The notes below the pieces were generated by a model. That model did not search any database. It was not told where the DNA came from and saw only the letters and a program-made list of their open reading frames with translations. A program made the translations under genes and the position numbers. From contig VGCC01000001.1 of the NCBI GenBank assembly GCA_016870195.1, positions 1 through 64,000 of the forward strand: a stretch of DNA of 64,000 bases, read 5' to 3'. Below are positions 1 through 9,533 of this stretch, one piece after another (the stretch's first letter is position 1; each line of letters starts with the position of its first letter). The stretch is from Actinomycetota bacterium. Its GTDB lineage: Bacteria > Actinomycetota > Actinomycetes > S36-B12.

Positions 1-713
1 AGCCACTCCTGCAAGAGCGCACGCTGCACGGCATTGACGTCCTGGAACTCGTCGACGGTGAACCAGCGGTACTGCGCTCGGACCTCGCGAGCCATTCCGG
101 TGTTCTCACGCAGGGCGCCGAGGAGCACGAGCAGGATGTCTTCGAAGTCGAGCAGACCGCGGTCCCCCTTGATCGACTCGTAGTCACGCAGCAGTGAGGC
201 CATCTGGCGGGGCTCGAGACTCCAGGAACGTGCCTGGTCGCCTTCGCCGATGCGCGAGGGCTGGACGAAGTTGACCTTGGCCCACTCGAGATCCGCGGCA
301 ACATCGCGCAGCAGGGCCGGATCGGCCGTCACGGCCTGCATCCCCAGGGCCTCGGCGACCAGCGCGATCTTGCTCGACACGATCCCCGGGAAAGCGCGCT
401 CCGACAGCCGCGGCCAGAAATAACGGAGTTGGCGCAATGCGGCGGAGTGGAAGGTGCGAGCCTGCACCCCGTCGATCCCGAGGCCACGCAATCGCGTGCG
501 CATCTCCCCTGCTGCCTTGGTGGTGAAGGTGACGGCGAGCGTGGCCGAGGCATCGTGGGCACCTGTAGCGACTGCGTAGGCGATGCGGTGCGTGATGGCC
601 CGGGTCTTCCCCGTTCCCGCGCCGGCGAGGATCATGACCGGGCCGTCGACCGCCTCGGCCGCGGCCCGCTGCTCGTCATCGAGCCCCTCGAGCAGGGTCG
701 CGGGATCGGTCAC
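1..713 (-). CDS. uvrD2: UvrD2-like SF1 DNA helicase, N-terminal part (gene runs off the left edge)
   Basis: ATP-dependent 3'-5' DNA helicase of the UvrD/PcrA superfamily 1, acting in DNA repair. Only about the first 237 residues are present. Walker A reads GAGTGKT near residue 30 and the helicase motif II reads DEFQD at the window edge, followed by QRALLQEW. The start is a GTG at 713 (VTDPATLLEGLDDEQR), with a CACGAT hexamer 6 nt upstream that suggests a leaderless transcript. It is divergent from the mycoredoxin gene. The neighbouring mycoredoxin and nudC repeat the Mycobacterium order around uvrD2, which supports the UvrD2 assignment. The C-terminal HRDC and zinc-binding parts that would confirm it lie outside the window. 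Confidence 0.85.
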   Translation of the reverse strand, partial: MTDPATLLEGLDDEQRAAAEAVDGPVMILAGAGTGKTRAITHRIAYAVATGAHDASATLAVTFTTKAAGEMRTRLRGLGIDGVQARTFHSAALRQLRYFWPRLSERAFPGIVSSKIALVAEALGMQAVTADPALLRDVAADLEWAKVNFVQPSRIGEGDQARSWSLEPRQMASLLRDYESIKGDRGLLDFEDILLVLLGALRENTGMAREVRAQYRWFTVDEFQDVNAVQRALLQEW

Positions 714-719
714 GGGCCG

Positions 720-725
720 ATCGTG
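720..725 (-). promoter_or_regulatory. -10 element of uvrD2
   Basis: CACGAT on the minus strand lies 6 nt before the GTG start, the spacing expected for a leaderless mRNA. The same hexamer and spacing occur before the genes at 9534 and 24975. Confidence 0.4.
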
Positions 726-759
726 GCATGGGGGTGCGACCGGTGGGCACCCCAGTGTC

Positions 760-765
760 TACGGT
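760..765 (+). promoter_or_regulatory. -10 element of mycoredoxin gene
   Basis: TACGGT followed by 6 nt and then the ATG at 772. This fits a TANNNT -10 box with transcription starting at or next to the start codon. No convincing -35 is visible. Confidence 0.4.
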
Positions 766-771
766 GTGCAT

Positions 772-1029
772 ATGTCGAGTGAGCCCCAGGTCACGATGTA
801 CAGCACCGTGTGGTGCGGCTACTGCCAACGCCTCAAGGCGCAGATGACTCGCGAAGGGCTGACCTACCGCGAGGTGGACATCGAGGTGGACCCGGAGGCC
901 GCGGCCTTCGTGGAGACCGCCAATGGCGGCAACCAAACCGTGCCGACCCTGCTGTTCTCCGACGGGACCACTATGACGAATCCACCGATCCGCGACGTCG
1001 TGACGAAGGTGGCCGAACTGGCCGGCTAG
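772..1029 (+). CDS. mrx1: Mycoredoxin (glutaredoxin-like, CGYC active site)
   Basis: Small cytosolic glutaredoxin-family oxidoreductase of 85 residues. Mycoredoxins reduce protein-mycothiol mixed disulfides in actinobacteria. The active site is WCGYC (Cys15 and Cys18) after a beta strand TMYSTVW, and the cis-proline loop TVPTLLF follows. The CGYC form matches mycoredoxin-1 rather than classical CPYC glutaredoxin. A longer upstream reading is possible, but the ATG at 772 sits 6 nt after a -10 box and gives the normal family length. The stop shares the CTAG tetranucleotide with the convergent nudC stop. Synteny with uvrD2 and nudC matches Mycobacterium. Confidence 0.9.
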   Translation: MSSEPQVTMYSTVWCGYCQRLKAQMTREGLTYREVDIEVDPEAAAFVETANGGNQTVPTLLFSDGTTMTNPPIRDVVTKVAELAG

Positions 1030-1922
1030 TTCCGGCCCCACTCGCTGGGGATCGGCTCACCGAACCATCGCTCGATCAACATGCGTGCAATGGAGATCCG
1101 TGGCGGGAGCCTGACCTCGCCCGACTGGCACGCGCTGCGGAGTTCATCGCGACTGAGCCAGCGCACTTCCGCGATCTCCTCCCCGTCCGGATCCGTCGAG
1201 GGATCATCCGTCCACGCGTGGTACCCCAGCATGAGCGACGACGGAAACGGCCACGGCTGGCTGCCCAGGTAGTGGACGGAATCGGGCGTGATGTGCACAC
1301 CGGACTCCTCACGGACCTCGCGCACGACGGCTGCCTCGGCCGTCTCGCCCGCTTCGACGAATCCCGCGAGAGTGGAGAACCACCCCTCGGCCCACTGCGC
1401 CTGACGACCGAGCAGGGCGCGGTCGTCACCGTCGCGCACGAGGACGATCACCGCGGGGTCCGTGCGCGGGAAGTGCAAGTGATCGCACTCGGGACATCTC
1501 CGTGCCCAGCCCGCGTCTGCATCCCAGGTCTGTGTGCCGCATCGCCCGCAGTGGGCGTGACTGCGCCGCCAGTTGTCCAGGGCCACCGCACTCACCATGA
1601 GCCCGACGTCGCGGGCCTCCAGTCGGGATCCGATCTGGCGCAGGTCGCGCCACCCGTCTGGTTCCTCACTCGCAACGTGGTGGCAGGCGAAGAAGGCCGT
1701 GTCACCCTCGACTCCGAGGAAGGTCACCGCGTTGTCGGGGCACGGGATGGTCTCCCAAACCAGTGCGGCCCCATCGATGCGCGCACCCTGTGGTCCCACG
1801 TGCACGAAGAGTCGGTCGGTGAGTCCTGCTAGCGCCTCGGGGTCTTCGCGCAGGTGGCCCGCACGCTGGGTCGTCGACTGGGCGAGCACGAGATCCTGCA
1901 GCAGACGGCGATCCTCCGACAT
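1026..1922 (-). CDS. nudC: NADH pyrophosphatase / NAD-cap hydrolase NudC
   Basis: Nudix hydrolase of 298 residues that cleaves NAD(H) to NMN(H) and AMP; the family also removes NAD caps from RNA. The parts appear in order: an N-terminal domain, a zinc ribbon (CGRCG then CPEC), the Nudix box (GFVEAGE ... REVREESG), and the NudC-specific motif SQPWPFPSSLMLGY just after it. The ATG at 1922 is preceded by GGAGGGG with 6 nt spacing, a good ribosome binding site. It is divergent from the acyltransferase gene and convergent with mycoredoxin. Confidence 0.95.
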   Translation of the reverse strand: MSEDRRLLQDLVLAQSTTQRAGHLREDPEALAGLTDRLFVHVGPQGARIDGAALVWETIPCPDNAVTFLGVEGDTAFFACHHVASEEPDGWRDLRQIGSRLEARDVGLMVSAVALDNWRRSHAHCGRCGTQTWDADAGWARRCPECDHLHFPRTDPAVIVLVRDGDDRALLGRQAQWAEGWFSTLAGFVEAGETAEAAVVREVREESGVHITPDSVHYLGSQPWPFPSSLMLGYHAWTDDPSTDPDGEEIAEVRWLSRDELRSACQSGEVRLPPRISIARMLIERWFGEPIPSEWGRN

Positions 1923-1951
1923 GCCAACCCCTCCGGTGAGTGCCGCGAGCC

Positions 1952-1957
1952 TAGGGT
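1952..1957 (+). promoter_or_regulatory. -10 element of acyltransferase gene
   Basis: TAGGGT, then 6 nt, then the GTG start at 1964: the leaderless arrangement seen at several genes here. Confidence 0.35.
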
Positions 1958-1963
1958 GTCAGC

Positions 1964-3238
1964 GTGAACGTGTTCATCCGGCAGTTGACCGGGATCCGTC
2001 TCGTTGCCGCGGCATGGGTGTTGCTCTACCACCTTCAGGGGCCACTCGCCGTCATCGGAGTGCTCTCGCTCCCGGTTCTCCCCGAGGTGTTGCGTGTAGG
2101 TCGACTCGGCGTCGATCTCTTCTTCGCTCTCTCCGGATTCATTCTCGCCCACACCTACCTGACGCGGCTGGGCCCGGCGCTACGTGCCCGCGGCACACTG
2201 CATTTCTGGTGGCTGCGCCTCGCCCGCATCTACCCGGTCCACCTCGTCATGTTGCTCGTCGCGGGTGTCGCGGTGGTAGCGCAGGCACGCGTCTCCGGCG
2301 AAGCCCTCGACCGGGACTGGCTCACCCCCTGGGACTTCATCAAGAACCTGCTGTTGATCCAGGAATGGGGCTCGGATCCGCAACGCGGGTGGAACTTCGT
2401 CGCATGGTCCCTGTCGATGGAGTGGCTGGCCTACCTTCTCTTTCCCCTTCTCGTGCTGGTGCTGTTCTGGATGCACCGAAGGCTGCCGACCTGGCTTCTC
2501 GTCGTCGCTTGGATCGTGGTGATGGCACCACTGGTCGGCTACGGCCTGTCGACGTCGGATGCGTACTACACGGATAACTGGGGTTCGACCTACCGCGTAC
2601 TCACGGAGTTCACCGCAGGTGCGCTCACGTATCTGATCGTCCGACGCTTCTTCGACGGGGAGTCCCCGTCCGCATCGACCGTGCGCATTGCCAACATCGC
2701 GTCGTACGTCCTGCCACTCCTCGTCATCGCGGGTGCGGTGTTCCTCGGCACCTGGGGTCCTGCGCAACCGGGCGGACCTGTGATCGACGGAGACCGCGAG
2801 CCACTCCCCCCGTACTTCCACCTCACACTCGTGCCACTGCTGATCCTGTGGATCGGAGCGCTGGCGCTCGCCCAGGGCGGGATGGCCCGCGCACTGGCCA
2901 CCCGCATCGCCATCCTCGGCGGCTTCGTGTCCTACTCGCTCTACATGACCCACCTGGTGGTGTTCGGTCTCTGGCGTGCTGGTCTGCGCGCATTCGGTAT
3001 CGAGTCCGGGTTGCTCTACACGTTGTCGGTGATCGCTCTGGTCGCCGGGTGCTTCCTGCTCGCCTACGCCATGTGGCGATGGATCGAGGAGCCGGCACGC
3101 AAGTGGATGCGCGGACTCGTGGGTACGCGGCGCGAGCCGACCGAGGAGGCTGGCGAGGCCGAGATCGTGGAATCCGGTGCGCGCGGGCCGATCCTGCCCG
3201 TGGACGTCCCGGAATCGGATCAGAGGCGCGCGGACTGA
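1964..3238 (+). CDS. Acyltransferase 3 family membrane protein (OafA/YrhL-like)
   Basis: Integral membrane O-acyltransferase of 424 residues that typically acetylates extracellular sugars or lipids; the substrate cannot be told from sequence. It opens with RQLTGIRLVAAAWVLLYHL, carrying the family arginine and histidine, and continues with LGVDLFFALSGFILAHTYL and SLSMEWLAYLLFP, all typical of the family. About ten hydrophobic segments follow. The hydrophilic C-terminal tail of about 45 residues is charged and probably cytoplasmic. In Mycobacterium tuberculosis a different membrane protein (a K+-channel-like gene) sits at this position between nudC and adnB. The 3' end overlaps the convergent adnB by 19 bp. 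Confidence 0.85.
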   Translation: MNVFIRQLTGIRLVAAAWVLLYHLQGPLAVIGVLSLPVLPEVLRVGRLGVDLFFALSGFILAHTYLTRLGPALRARGTLHFWWLRLARIYPVHLVMLLVAGVAVVAQARVSGEALDRDWLTPWDFIKNLLLIQEWGSDPQRGWNFVAWSLSMEWLAYLLFPLLVLVLFWMHRRLPTWLLVVAWIVVMAPLVGYGLSTSDAYYTDNWGSTYRVLTEFTAGALTYLIVRRFFDGESPSASTVRIANIASYVLPLLVIAGAVFLGTWGPAQPGGPVIDGDREPLPPYFHLTLVPLLILWIGALALAQGGMARALATRIAILGGFVSYSLYMTHLVVFGLWRAGLRAFGIESGLLYTLSVIALVAGCFLLAYAMWRWIEEPARKWMRGLVGTRREPTEEAGEAEIVESGARGPILPVDVPESDQRRAD

Positions 3239-6200
3239 CCCAGCAGGGCGATCACCTGCGGATCGGTGTCGGGGCGCAGCACTTCGCCACTCGCAACCAG
3301 AACGAAGGCCGAGTCGACCTGATGCCACGGCACTCCCATGGCGTCTGCCCAGGCGAGTCGATAGATCGCGAGTTGGCCCGGGTCGAGGTGCTCACGACCC
3401 CCCGTCTTCCAATCCACGACCTCGTATCCGGTTTCGGTGGCGAAGACCGCATCGATGCGCCCGTGGATCACGCGACCGTGCAGGACAAGGGAGAAGGGCA
3501 ACTCGACGGCGACGGGATCACGACCCGCGTAGGGGGTGCGCTCGAAGGCCTGACGCAATTCCTCGAGTTTCTCATCGCTGTCGATCTCGTCATCCGCCGC
3601 TCCCGGGAGTTCCCACGGATCGATGAGGGATTGCTGGCCGAAGCGCGATTCGACCCAGGCATGCCATGCGGTTCCCCGACGAGCGGCGCGCGATGGCGCG
3701 ATCGGCATGGGACGTGCGATGTCCAGGGCAACCGCCTCCGGGTCGCGCAGAGCGCGCAGGAAGGTCGTTGCACCCACGGAATCACCCAGACGCACCTCGC
3801 GCACGGGGGCGTGGATCCGATGCGACTCCTCCGTCAGTGCGGCGAAGACCGTGGACCAGCGCTCGCGCCGATCCGCCCCCAGCGGGAGTTCCGTTTGCCC
3901 CGCAGCGGCACGGACACTCGCGACGGCATCGGCGAGGCGCTGGGAGTACGTGGGATCGATGGGGATCGGCCACGGGTACTCGTCCACGAGTGCCGAGCGA
4001 ATCGGATTCACCGCACCCTTCGGTGGTTCCGGTGCCCAGTGCACCACGCGCACGTGGGCTGTTTCGGCGTGCAGCAGGTCCATTACTCGGTGCACACCAC
4101 GCGGACTCATGCGCTGGGCATCCCACCAGTGACCCGTGACGGCGAGGGTGTCCCTCGCGCGGGTCAACGCGACGTACGCGAGCCGATCGGCCTCCACCTC
4201 GTCCATCTCCGCCAGGAGCTCCTTGTACGCCGTGAGCTCCTTGGCCTTCGGGAAATGGGTGCGCGGCGGGTACGCGCGCAGCGCAGGGGGTGCGTCTTCG
4301 CGAAGCGGCATCGGAACTACGTCCGCTGACGTGGGCCACCGCCCGTTCTTCTCTCCCCCGGGAAAGTCTTTGTCGGAGACCTCCGGGATCACCACGTGGG
4401 TGAACTCCAAGCCCTTGGCCTTGTGAATCGTCATGAGTTGCACCGCGCCCGCGCGCATACGGGTGTCCATGCGTGTGGAGTAGTTGAAGCGATCTGCGTC
4501 GGCGAGACGCGCGAGGAAGGCGCCGAGCGAGGCTCCCCCTTCCAGGTCGGTGAACTCCGCAGCGAGGTCATAGAACGCCATGAGCGCTTCGTACTGCGTG
4601 GAGTCCGAACGAGCAACCAGCGACTCGACGGTGATGCCGGTGACCGAGGCCACCCGGTGCACGAAGTCCCCGAGCGGTTCACCGGTGTGGGAACGCAGGT
4701 CCCGCAGGACTGCCGCGAATTCGGCAAGGCGTGTGAACGCTTCGGGTGAGTACACATCGGGTGACCCCGGGTCGAGTACGGCGTCGGTGAGCGAAGTCAA
4801 TTCGACGACATCGCCTCCAACGACCGCGTCAGCCAAGGCTGCACGTATCTCTGCCGCGGTGCTTCGGCTTCCACCTCCGGATAGTGATCGAGCCCGCGCA
4901 CCGAGTGCAGCGAGGTCACGCGGCCCCAATCGCCACCGCGGGCCCGCGGCCAGGCGAATGAAGGCCGGGTTGGCCGTGGGCTCATGCACCACCTGCAACC
5001 AGGCACGCAGGTCCAGGACCGCGGGTTGGTCCATCAATAAGGACGCACCGTGGACCTGAGTCGGGATGCCTCGGGCACGCAACGCCGCGTCGAAGCGCAC
5101 CAACGTGCCCCCGGTGGCCGCGAGGACGGCGATGGTTTCGCCCTCGATACCGCGAAGCGCAGTGATCCGTTCGACGACCCAGGCAATCTCCTCGGGTGCG
5201 GTCTCGAACATCGCGATGTCGACGCTCCCGGCGTCACGCGTGGCGCGTAGCTCCGCGACCCCCGCATGGCGGGCTCGAAGGGAAGCCGAGGCACTGTTGG
5301 CCACGTGCACGATGCTCTCCCTCGAGCGCCGGTTGTCTCGCAGCGAATACGAATTGGTGCCATCACCGCCGAAATGCTCGAGGAATCGGTCGATGTTCTC
5401 CACGGATGCCCCGCGCCAGCCGTAGATCCCTTGACAGGGATCCCCGACAGCGGTCATCGGGAACTCCTGGCCGAACGCGGCTTGCAGCATGCGGCGCTGC
5501 GCGATGGAGGTGTCCTGGTACTCATCGAGCAGGACCACATCGAATCGGGAACGCAGCTGCTCACCGATGCTCGGAAACATGGTCACGAGAAGGCCCGCGA
5601 GTCGGATCTGGTCGGAGTAGTCCACCAGTCCGCGGGCTACCTTCTCCGCACGCCACTGCGGAATCAGGCGCGCGACAGCGCGTCGCCTGATGGACGTCTC
5701 CACGATGTCCCGCCCTGCCTTCTGCGGTGCTTCATCGGCTTCGAGGAATCGGATGAGGTCGGTGTCGAAGGCGATGAGTTCGTCGGGTTCGATGGCCAGT
5801 TCGGTGAGCTGGGAATCGAGTTCCACCATGGCGCGTGTCACCCACTCGGGTGAGCGGGCGATGTCAACATCCGGGGCGGAGCACACGACGCGATAGGCCA
5901 ACTGCCACCGCGCCGCGTCAGTGAGGACCGGTGAGTGCGGTTCCAGGCCGAGACGCACACCGTGCTCGCTCACGATCCGGGCACCGAATGCGTTATAGGT
6001 CATGACCTCCGGCTCGCCGGGCATATCGGCTGTCGCCGCGCGCACGGCGCGGAGAAGTTGGGCCGTGGCCTTCTTGGTGAAGGTAAGTCCCAGGATCCGC
6101 TCCGGGGGAACGGCCCCGGATGCGACGAGGTAGGCCACACGCGCGGCCATCGTTGTGGTCTTCCCCGTTCCCGCACCGGCAATGATGACGCCCGGTGTGA

Positions 6201-6285
6201 GCGGCGCGGAGGCGGCCTGCCACTGCTCCTCACTGAGCGGGAAGCCCATGATCGAATCCACTGTGGCCCGCACATCAGCTGTCAT
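3220..6285 (-). CDS. adnB: AdnB-like helicase-nuclease subunit
   Basis: Subunit of the AdnAB motor-nuclease that resects double-strand breaks in actinobacteria in place of RecBCD; 1021 residues, near the usual size. The UvrD-type motor has Walker A GAGTGKTT at residues 37-44 and DEYQDT near 255, and a later conserved helicase motif reads LMTIHKAKGLEF. The C-terminal RecB-like nuclease carries GRIDAVF and then DWKTG near residue 958, the expected metal-binding and catalytic residues. The ATG overlaps the adnA stop as ATGA, so the two subunits are translationally coupled. Assignment to AdnB rather than AdnA rests on order, the missing Fe-S cysteines and the nuclease motif. Confidence 0.9.
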   Translation of the reverse strand: MTADVRATVDSIMGFPLSEEQWQAASAPLTPGVIIAGAGTGKTTTMAARVAYLVASGAVPPERILGLTFTKKATAQLLRAVRAATADMPGEPEVMTYNAFGARIVSEHGVRLGLEPHSPVLTDAARWQLAYRVVCSAPDVDIARSPEWVTRAMVELDSQLTELAIEPDELIAFDTDLIRFLEADEAPQKAGRDIVETSIRRRAVARLIPQWRAEKVARGLVDYSDQIRLAGLLVTMFPSIGEQLRSRFDVVLLDEYQDTSIAQRRMLQAAFGQEFPMTAVGDPCQGIYGWRGASVENIDRFLEHFGGDGTNSYSLRDNRRSRESIVHVANSASASLRARHAGVAELRATRDAGSVDIAMFETAPEEIAWVVERITALRGIEGETIAVLAATGGTLVRFDAALRARGIPTQVHGASLLMDQPAVLDLRAWLQVVHEPTANPAFIRLAAGPRWRLGPRDLAALGARARSLSGGGSRSTAAEIRAALADAVVGGDVVELTSLTDAVLDPGSPDVYSPEAFTRLAEFAAVLRDLRSHTGEPLGDFVHRVASVTGITVESLVARSDSTQYEALMAFYDLAAEFTDLEGGASLGAFLARLADADRFNYSTRMDTRMRAGAVQLMTIHKAKGLEFTHVVIPEVSDKDFPGGEKNGRWPTSADVVPMPLREDAPPALRAYPPRTHFPKAKELTAYKELLAEMDEVEADRLAYVALTRARDTLAVTGHWWDAQRMSPRGVHRVMDLLHAETAHVRVVHWAPEPPKGAVNPIRSALVDEYPWPIPIDPTYSQRLADAVASVRAAAGQTELPLGADRRERWSTVFAALTEESHRIHAPVREVRLGDSVGATTFLRALRDPEAVALDIARPMPIAPSRAARRGTAWHAWVESRFGQQSLIDPWELPGAADDEIDSDEKLEELRQAFERTPYAGRDPVAVELPFSLVLHGRVIHGRIDAVFATETGYEVVDWKTGGREHLDPGQLAIYRLAWADAMGVPWHQVDSAFVLVASGEVLRPDTDPQVIALLGQSARL

Positions 6286-9200
6286 GGACGCTCCTGGGGT
6301 AGGAGGTCATCGGACACCGGCTTGGTGGGACAGCTGGCCGTGAAGGCGCAGTACGTGCACTGCGAGCCCTCGCGCGGGGTGAATGCCTCGCGGCGGAGAA
6401 TCGAGACGGCCTCACCGAGCCGATCGATGATCCACGTGGGATCGTCGGCGATGGGTCCCTGAAACTGCACCTTTGGAAATCCATCTACGGTGCCTCCGCG
6501 GAGTTGCACGAGGGCGGCGCCGCCACTGACGGCCGCGCCCTCTGATGCCGGCGGGTCGCGTTCGACGAGGAGTTGGTAGACCCCGAGTTGGCCGTGCTCG
6601 GGGACCTTGGAGTCGGGCGGAGGATTCTTCATGTTCTTCAAGTCGATGGGAACCAGTCGCCCCTGGTCATCACGTTCTATGCGATCGGCGAATCCGGACA
6701 GACGCACGGTGTCGGTTCCATCGACGGTGGTGACCTCGACATCAGCGCGCATATTGCATTCCGTCGCCACCAACTCGCGTTCGGCAGCGGAGTGATAGGT
6801 AAGGAAACGAGTGAGTGCCTCATGCGCAGCACGGCGCTCGGAATCCGACTGCCAGCCCGCCAGGAAGGGCACCCGGCCCCACACACGATCCACCAGGGTT
6901 TCGATTTCCTCGGGGTTCGCCTCGCCCTTGGCGACGTACTCGGCGACGGCGTGGATGATCGAGCCGAACTGGGTGGCCGATCCGCGCGGAGTCTCGGCAC
7001 GCGCATCCTGCTCGAGGAACCACTTGAGCGGGCACGCGATGAGATCGTCGAGTCTGCTCCCGGACATGGCGATCGGCTGATCCTCAGCGCGTACCGGGCG
7101 ACCTCCGACACTGATCGATGCATCGCCCCACCAGGTGGACGGACGTGCACGGGGAACCAAGGGCGCGCCCGCGGGATCGGTGAGGCTCGCCGCAGCAGCG
7201 ACGAGTTCCGCCGCGGACGCGCGATCATCATCGGTGGTATTCGGATCCATGAGAGCGATCCGCAACTCGGCAATGAGGCCATCCCAGGTCGTGATTGATT
7301 CCGGATGCCCGGTGACGCGTTCATCCGGGGCACCGCCCGCGAGGAGATCGTCGATGAAGCGGCTCGGTTCATCCGATCCCTCATCGCCCGCGTCCACTAC
7401 GCAGACGGTCACCTGCTCGCGCGCGCGAGTGCAGGCGACATAGAACAGGTTGCGCTCCTCGATGTCGATGCGTGTGGGCGAGATGGATCCGGGCTCGGCG
7501 AACTCGGCGAGGGCGGAGAGATTCAGGGCGCTTCCCCGCTCGCGGAGGTCCGGCCACACGCCCTCCTGCGCACCCACCACCCAGACGCGCTCGAACTCCA
7601 GGCCCTTGGCTCGATGCGCGGTGAGCAAGCGCACGGCGTCTCCCCGAGCCGCGCGTTCGGCCACCGGCTCCGCCGGGATCTCCTGACTATCCAGGGAGGA
7701 CAGAAAGGACGTGACTCCCACGACGCCGCGGTACCGCTCCGATGCTCGCTCGGCAGCGTCGAAGAGCGCGATGACGGAGTCGATGTCGTGGTGGGCACTC
7801 GACGAACCCGCGAGCGCCGCCGCCCTCAACCGTCTGGGCCACCCGTGGCCGGGGTCACCGCCTGTCCAGACCTGCCAGAGCACTTCGTCGATGGGTGCCT
7901 GACTACGGATCATCGCGCGCACGCGCGAGACCAGGGCACGAAGCGCCCGGGCCCGCGCGATGGCGGTCTCATCGGCACCCGAGAGCGCACCGTCGAAATC
8001 GTCGAGGACCGATTCCCGATCCAGGATCGCGGCACGGATCGCGTCGCGCGACGTTGTGACAGGAGCATCAATCTCCAGCTGAAGCCGACGCAGCAGGCGA
8101 CCCAGACTGCGCACACCCCCGGCATCGCAGCCGCCGATCGGTCCAGCGAGCACGTCCACGACTCCGGTGGAGGTGGCGCGCTGTGGGTGGGCAGCGAGAC
8201 GGAGGACCTCAAGGATTCGTGCTACCGCGGGTTCGGAACGCAATGGAATCTCATCAGCGGACACCGCCACCGGGACTCCGAGCCGTTGGAGGGAACGTTC
8301 GACTCCGACGAGTTGAGCTCCATTGCGAACGAGCACACCCAGGTCACTCCACGGGACTCCATCGAGAACGTGCGCGCGACGCACGGCCTCCGCGACGTGC
8401 TCGGCGCACGCGGAGTCGGAGTCGAAGCGCTGCACCCGAATCTCGTCACGTCCCGAGCCCAGGGTTGTCGGAGTCCGGTGCCGAACAGTCACATCGATTC
8501 CGAAGGAGGCGTAGAGAGGGGGTGGCAGGACCGCGCTCACCGCGGCGCGGATACGAGGACCGAATCGCCTCGTACTGCCCAGCACAACGATGGGGGCTGG
8601 CGCTCCCGTGACGGTGCGGAACCGGTCGGGGAAGTCCACGATCCCGCGAAGGTCGGCGCCCCGGAATGCATAGATCGCTTGATCCGGATCGCCGACCGCG
8701 ACGAGGGTCGACGCCGGCGTGACGAGGTGGGAGAGCAACCTCGTCTGCAGCGGATCGGTGTCCTGGTACTCATCTACGTAGACAGCGCGATAGCGCTCGA
8801 CCAACCGATCGCGGACGGACGCCTGCCCCGCGATCTCCACCGCACGGCGCATCAACTCGGTGTAGTCCTGCACATTCTCCAGAGCCATGATCTCAAGATC
8901 GGCTTCCGCGATGGCAGCGACTGCGGCCCACGCCGGCCGACCGGTGTCCGCGGCGATGCGGCGCAGACGCTGCGGACTGATCCCCCACTCGCGCATCCGC
9001 GCGATCATCGATCGAACCTCGTTGGCGAATCCGAGTGTTCCCAGTGCGCCGGCGAGGTCCTCGGGCCAGGGTGCGCTGCCATCCGCTGCAGCGCCGAGCA
9101 GCAACTCTCGGATGCGCACGTCCTCCTCGGCACCGGAGAGGAGGCGGGGTGGGTCCAGGTACTCACCGTCCAGAGCGAACTCGCGCACCAGGGAGTAGGC

Positions 9201-9494
9201 GAAGGAATGGAAGGTGGAGACGTGCGGCTGTGGACCGCCGCCCAGCCGCCCAGCGATCCGATCGCGCACTTCGCGCGCGGCCCGGCGCCCGAAGGTGAGT
9301 ACCAGGATCTGGGCCGCGGCGATATCGGGAATCCGGGCAGCGACGGATTCCACGATCGTGGTGGTCTTCCCCGTGCCGGGTCCGGCGAGCACGAGCAGGG
9401 GGCCACCGGTGTGATCCACCACCGCCCGCTGGTCGACGTCAAGGACCGGGGCGGGCGCGGGGGGCGGAACCGTGAGGTCGAGCCGCCATTCCAT
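6282..9494 (-). CDS. adnA: AdnA-like helicase-nuclease subunit
   Basis: Partner of AdnB, 1070 residues from the chosen start. It has Walker A GPGTGKTTT near residues 38-46, DEYQDTDPLQ as motif II, and a C-terminal RecB-type nuclease with FADRIE and then DLKNMK. The Fe-S cluster cysteines are present: one in ACPLKWFLEQ and three in the terminal CTYCAFTASC. The same frame stays open for 180 codons further upstream, but that part is Arg/Glu-rich and lies opposite the start of the divergent membrane-protein gene. The ATG at 9494 (MEWRLDLTVP) gives the family length. Transcription runs into adnB. Confidence 0.9.
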   Translation of the reverse strand: MEWRLDLTVPPPAPAPVLDVDQRAVVDHTGGPLLVLAGPGTGKTTTIVESVAARIPDIAAAQILVLTFGRRAAREVRDRIAGRLGGGPQPHVSTFHSFAYSLVREFALDGEYLDPPRLLSGAEEDVRIRELLLGAAADGSAPWPEDLAGALGTLGFANEVRSMIARMREWGISPQRLRRIAADTGRPAWAAVAAIAEADLEIMALENVQDYTELMRRAVEIAGQASVRDRLVERYRAVYVDEYQDTDPLQTRLLSHLVTPASTLVAVGDPDQAIYAFRGADLRGIVDFPDRFRTVTGAPAPIVVLGSTRRFGPRIRAAVSAVLPPPLYASFGIDVTVRHRTPTTLGSGRDEIRVQRFDSDSACAEHVAEAVRRAHVLDGVPWSDLGVLVRNGAQLVGVERSLQRLGVPVAVSADEIPLRSEPAVARILEVLRLAAHPQRATSTGVVDVLAGPIGGCDAGGVRSLGRLLRRLQLEIDAPVTTSRDAIRAAILDRESVLDDFDGALSGADETAIARARALRALVSRVRAMIRSQAPIDEVLWQVWTGGDPGHGWPRRLRAAALAGSSSAHHDIDSVIALFDAAERASERYRGVVGVTSFLSSLDSQEIPAEPVAERAARGDAVRLLTAHRAKGLEFERVWVVGAQEGVWPDLRERGSALNLSALAEFAEPGSISPTRIDIEERNLFYVACTRAREQVTVCVVDAGDEGSDEPSRFIDDLLAGGAPDERVTGHPESITTWDGLIAELRIALMDPNTTDDDRASAAELVAAAASLTDPAGAPLVPRARPSTWWGDASISVGGRPVRAEDQPIAMSGSRLDDLIACPLKWFLEQDARAETPRGSATQFGSIIHAVAEYVAKGEANPEEIETLVDRVWGRVPFLAGWQSDSERRAAHEALTRFLTYHSAAERELVATECNMRADVEVTTVDGTDTVRLSGFADRIERDDQGRLVPIDLKNMKNPPPDSKVPEHGQLGVYQLLVERDPPASEGAAVSGGAALVQLRGGTVDGFPKVQFQGPIADDPTWIIDRLGEAVSILRREAFTPREGSQCTYCAFTASCPTKPVSDDLLPQERP

Positions 9495-9521
9495 GGGCCC
9501 ATGGATAGCAGGTGGCTGTGA

Positions 9522-9527
9522 CACGAT
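9522..9527 (+). promoter_or_regulatory. -10 element of flippase-like gene
   Basis: CACGAT followed by CACCCG and the GTG at 9534. Almost the same string (ACGATCACCCG then RTGAG) precedes the DUF2505 gene at 20715. Confidence 0.4.
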
Positions 9528-9533
9528 CACCCG

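Noticed and set aside
1-9494. Three SF1 helicases in 10 kb as a possible defence island
   Set aside because: UvrD2 and AdnAB are housekeeping repair proteins in this order in Mycobacterium.
7305-9521. Long plus-strand open frame opposite adnA
   Set aside because: High-GC shadow: composition is atypical and the opposite strand encodes a clear helicase-nuclease. The same applies to long frames opposite adnB, gdh and secA.
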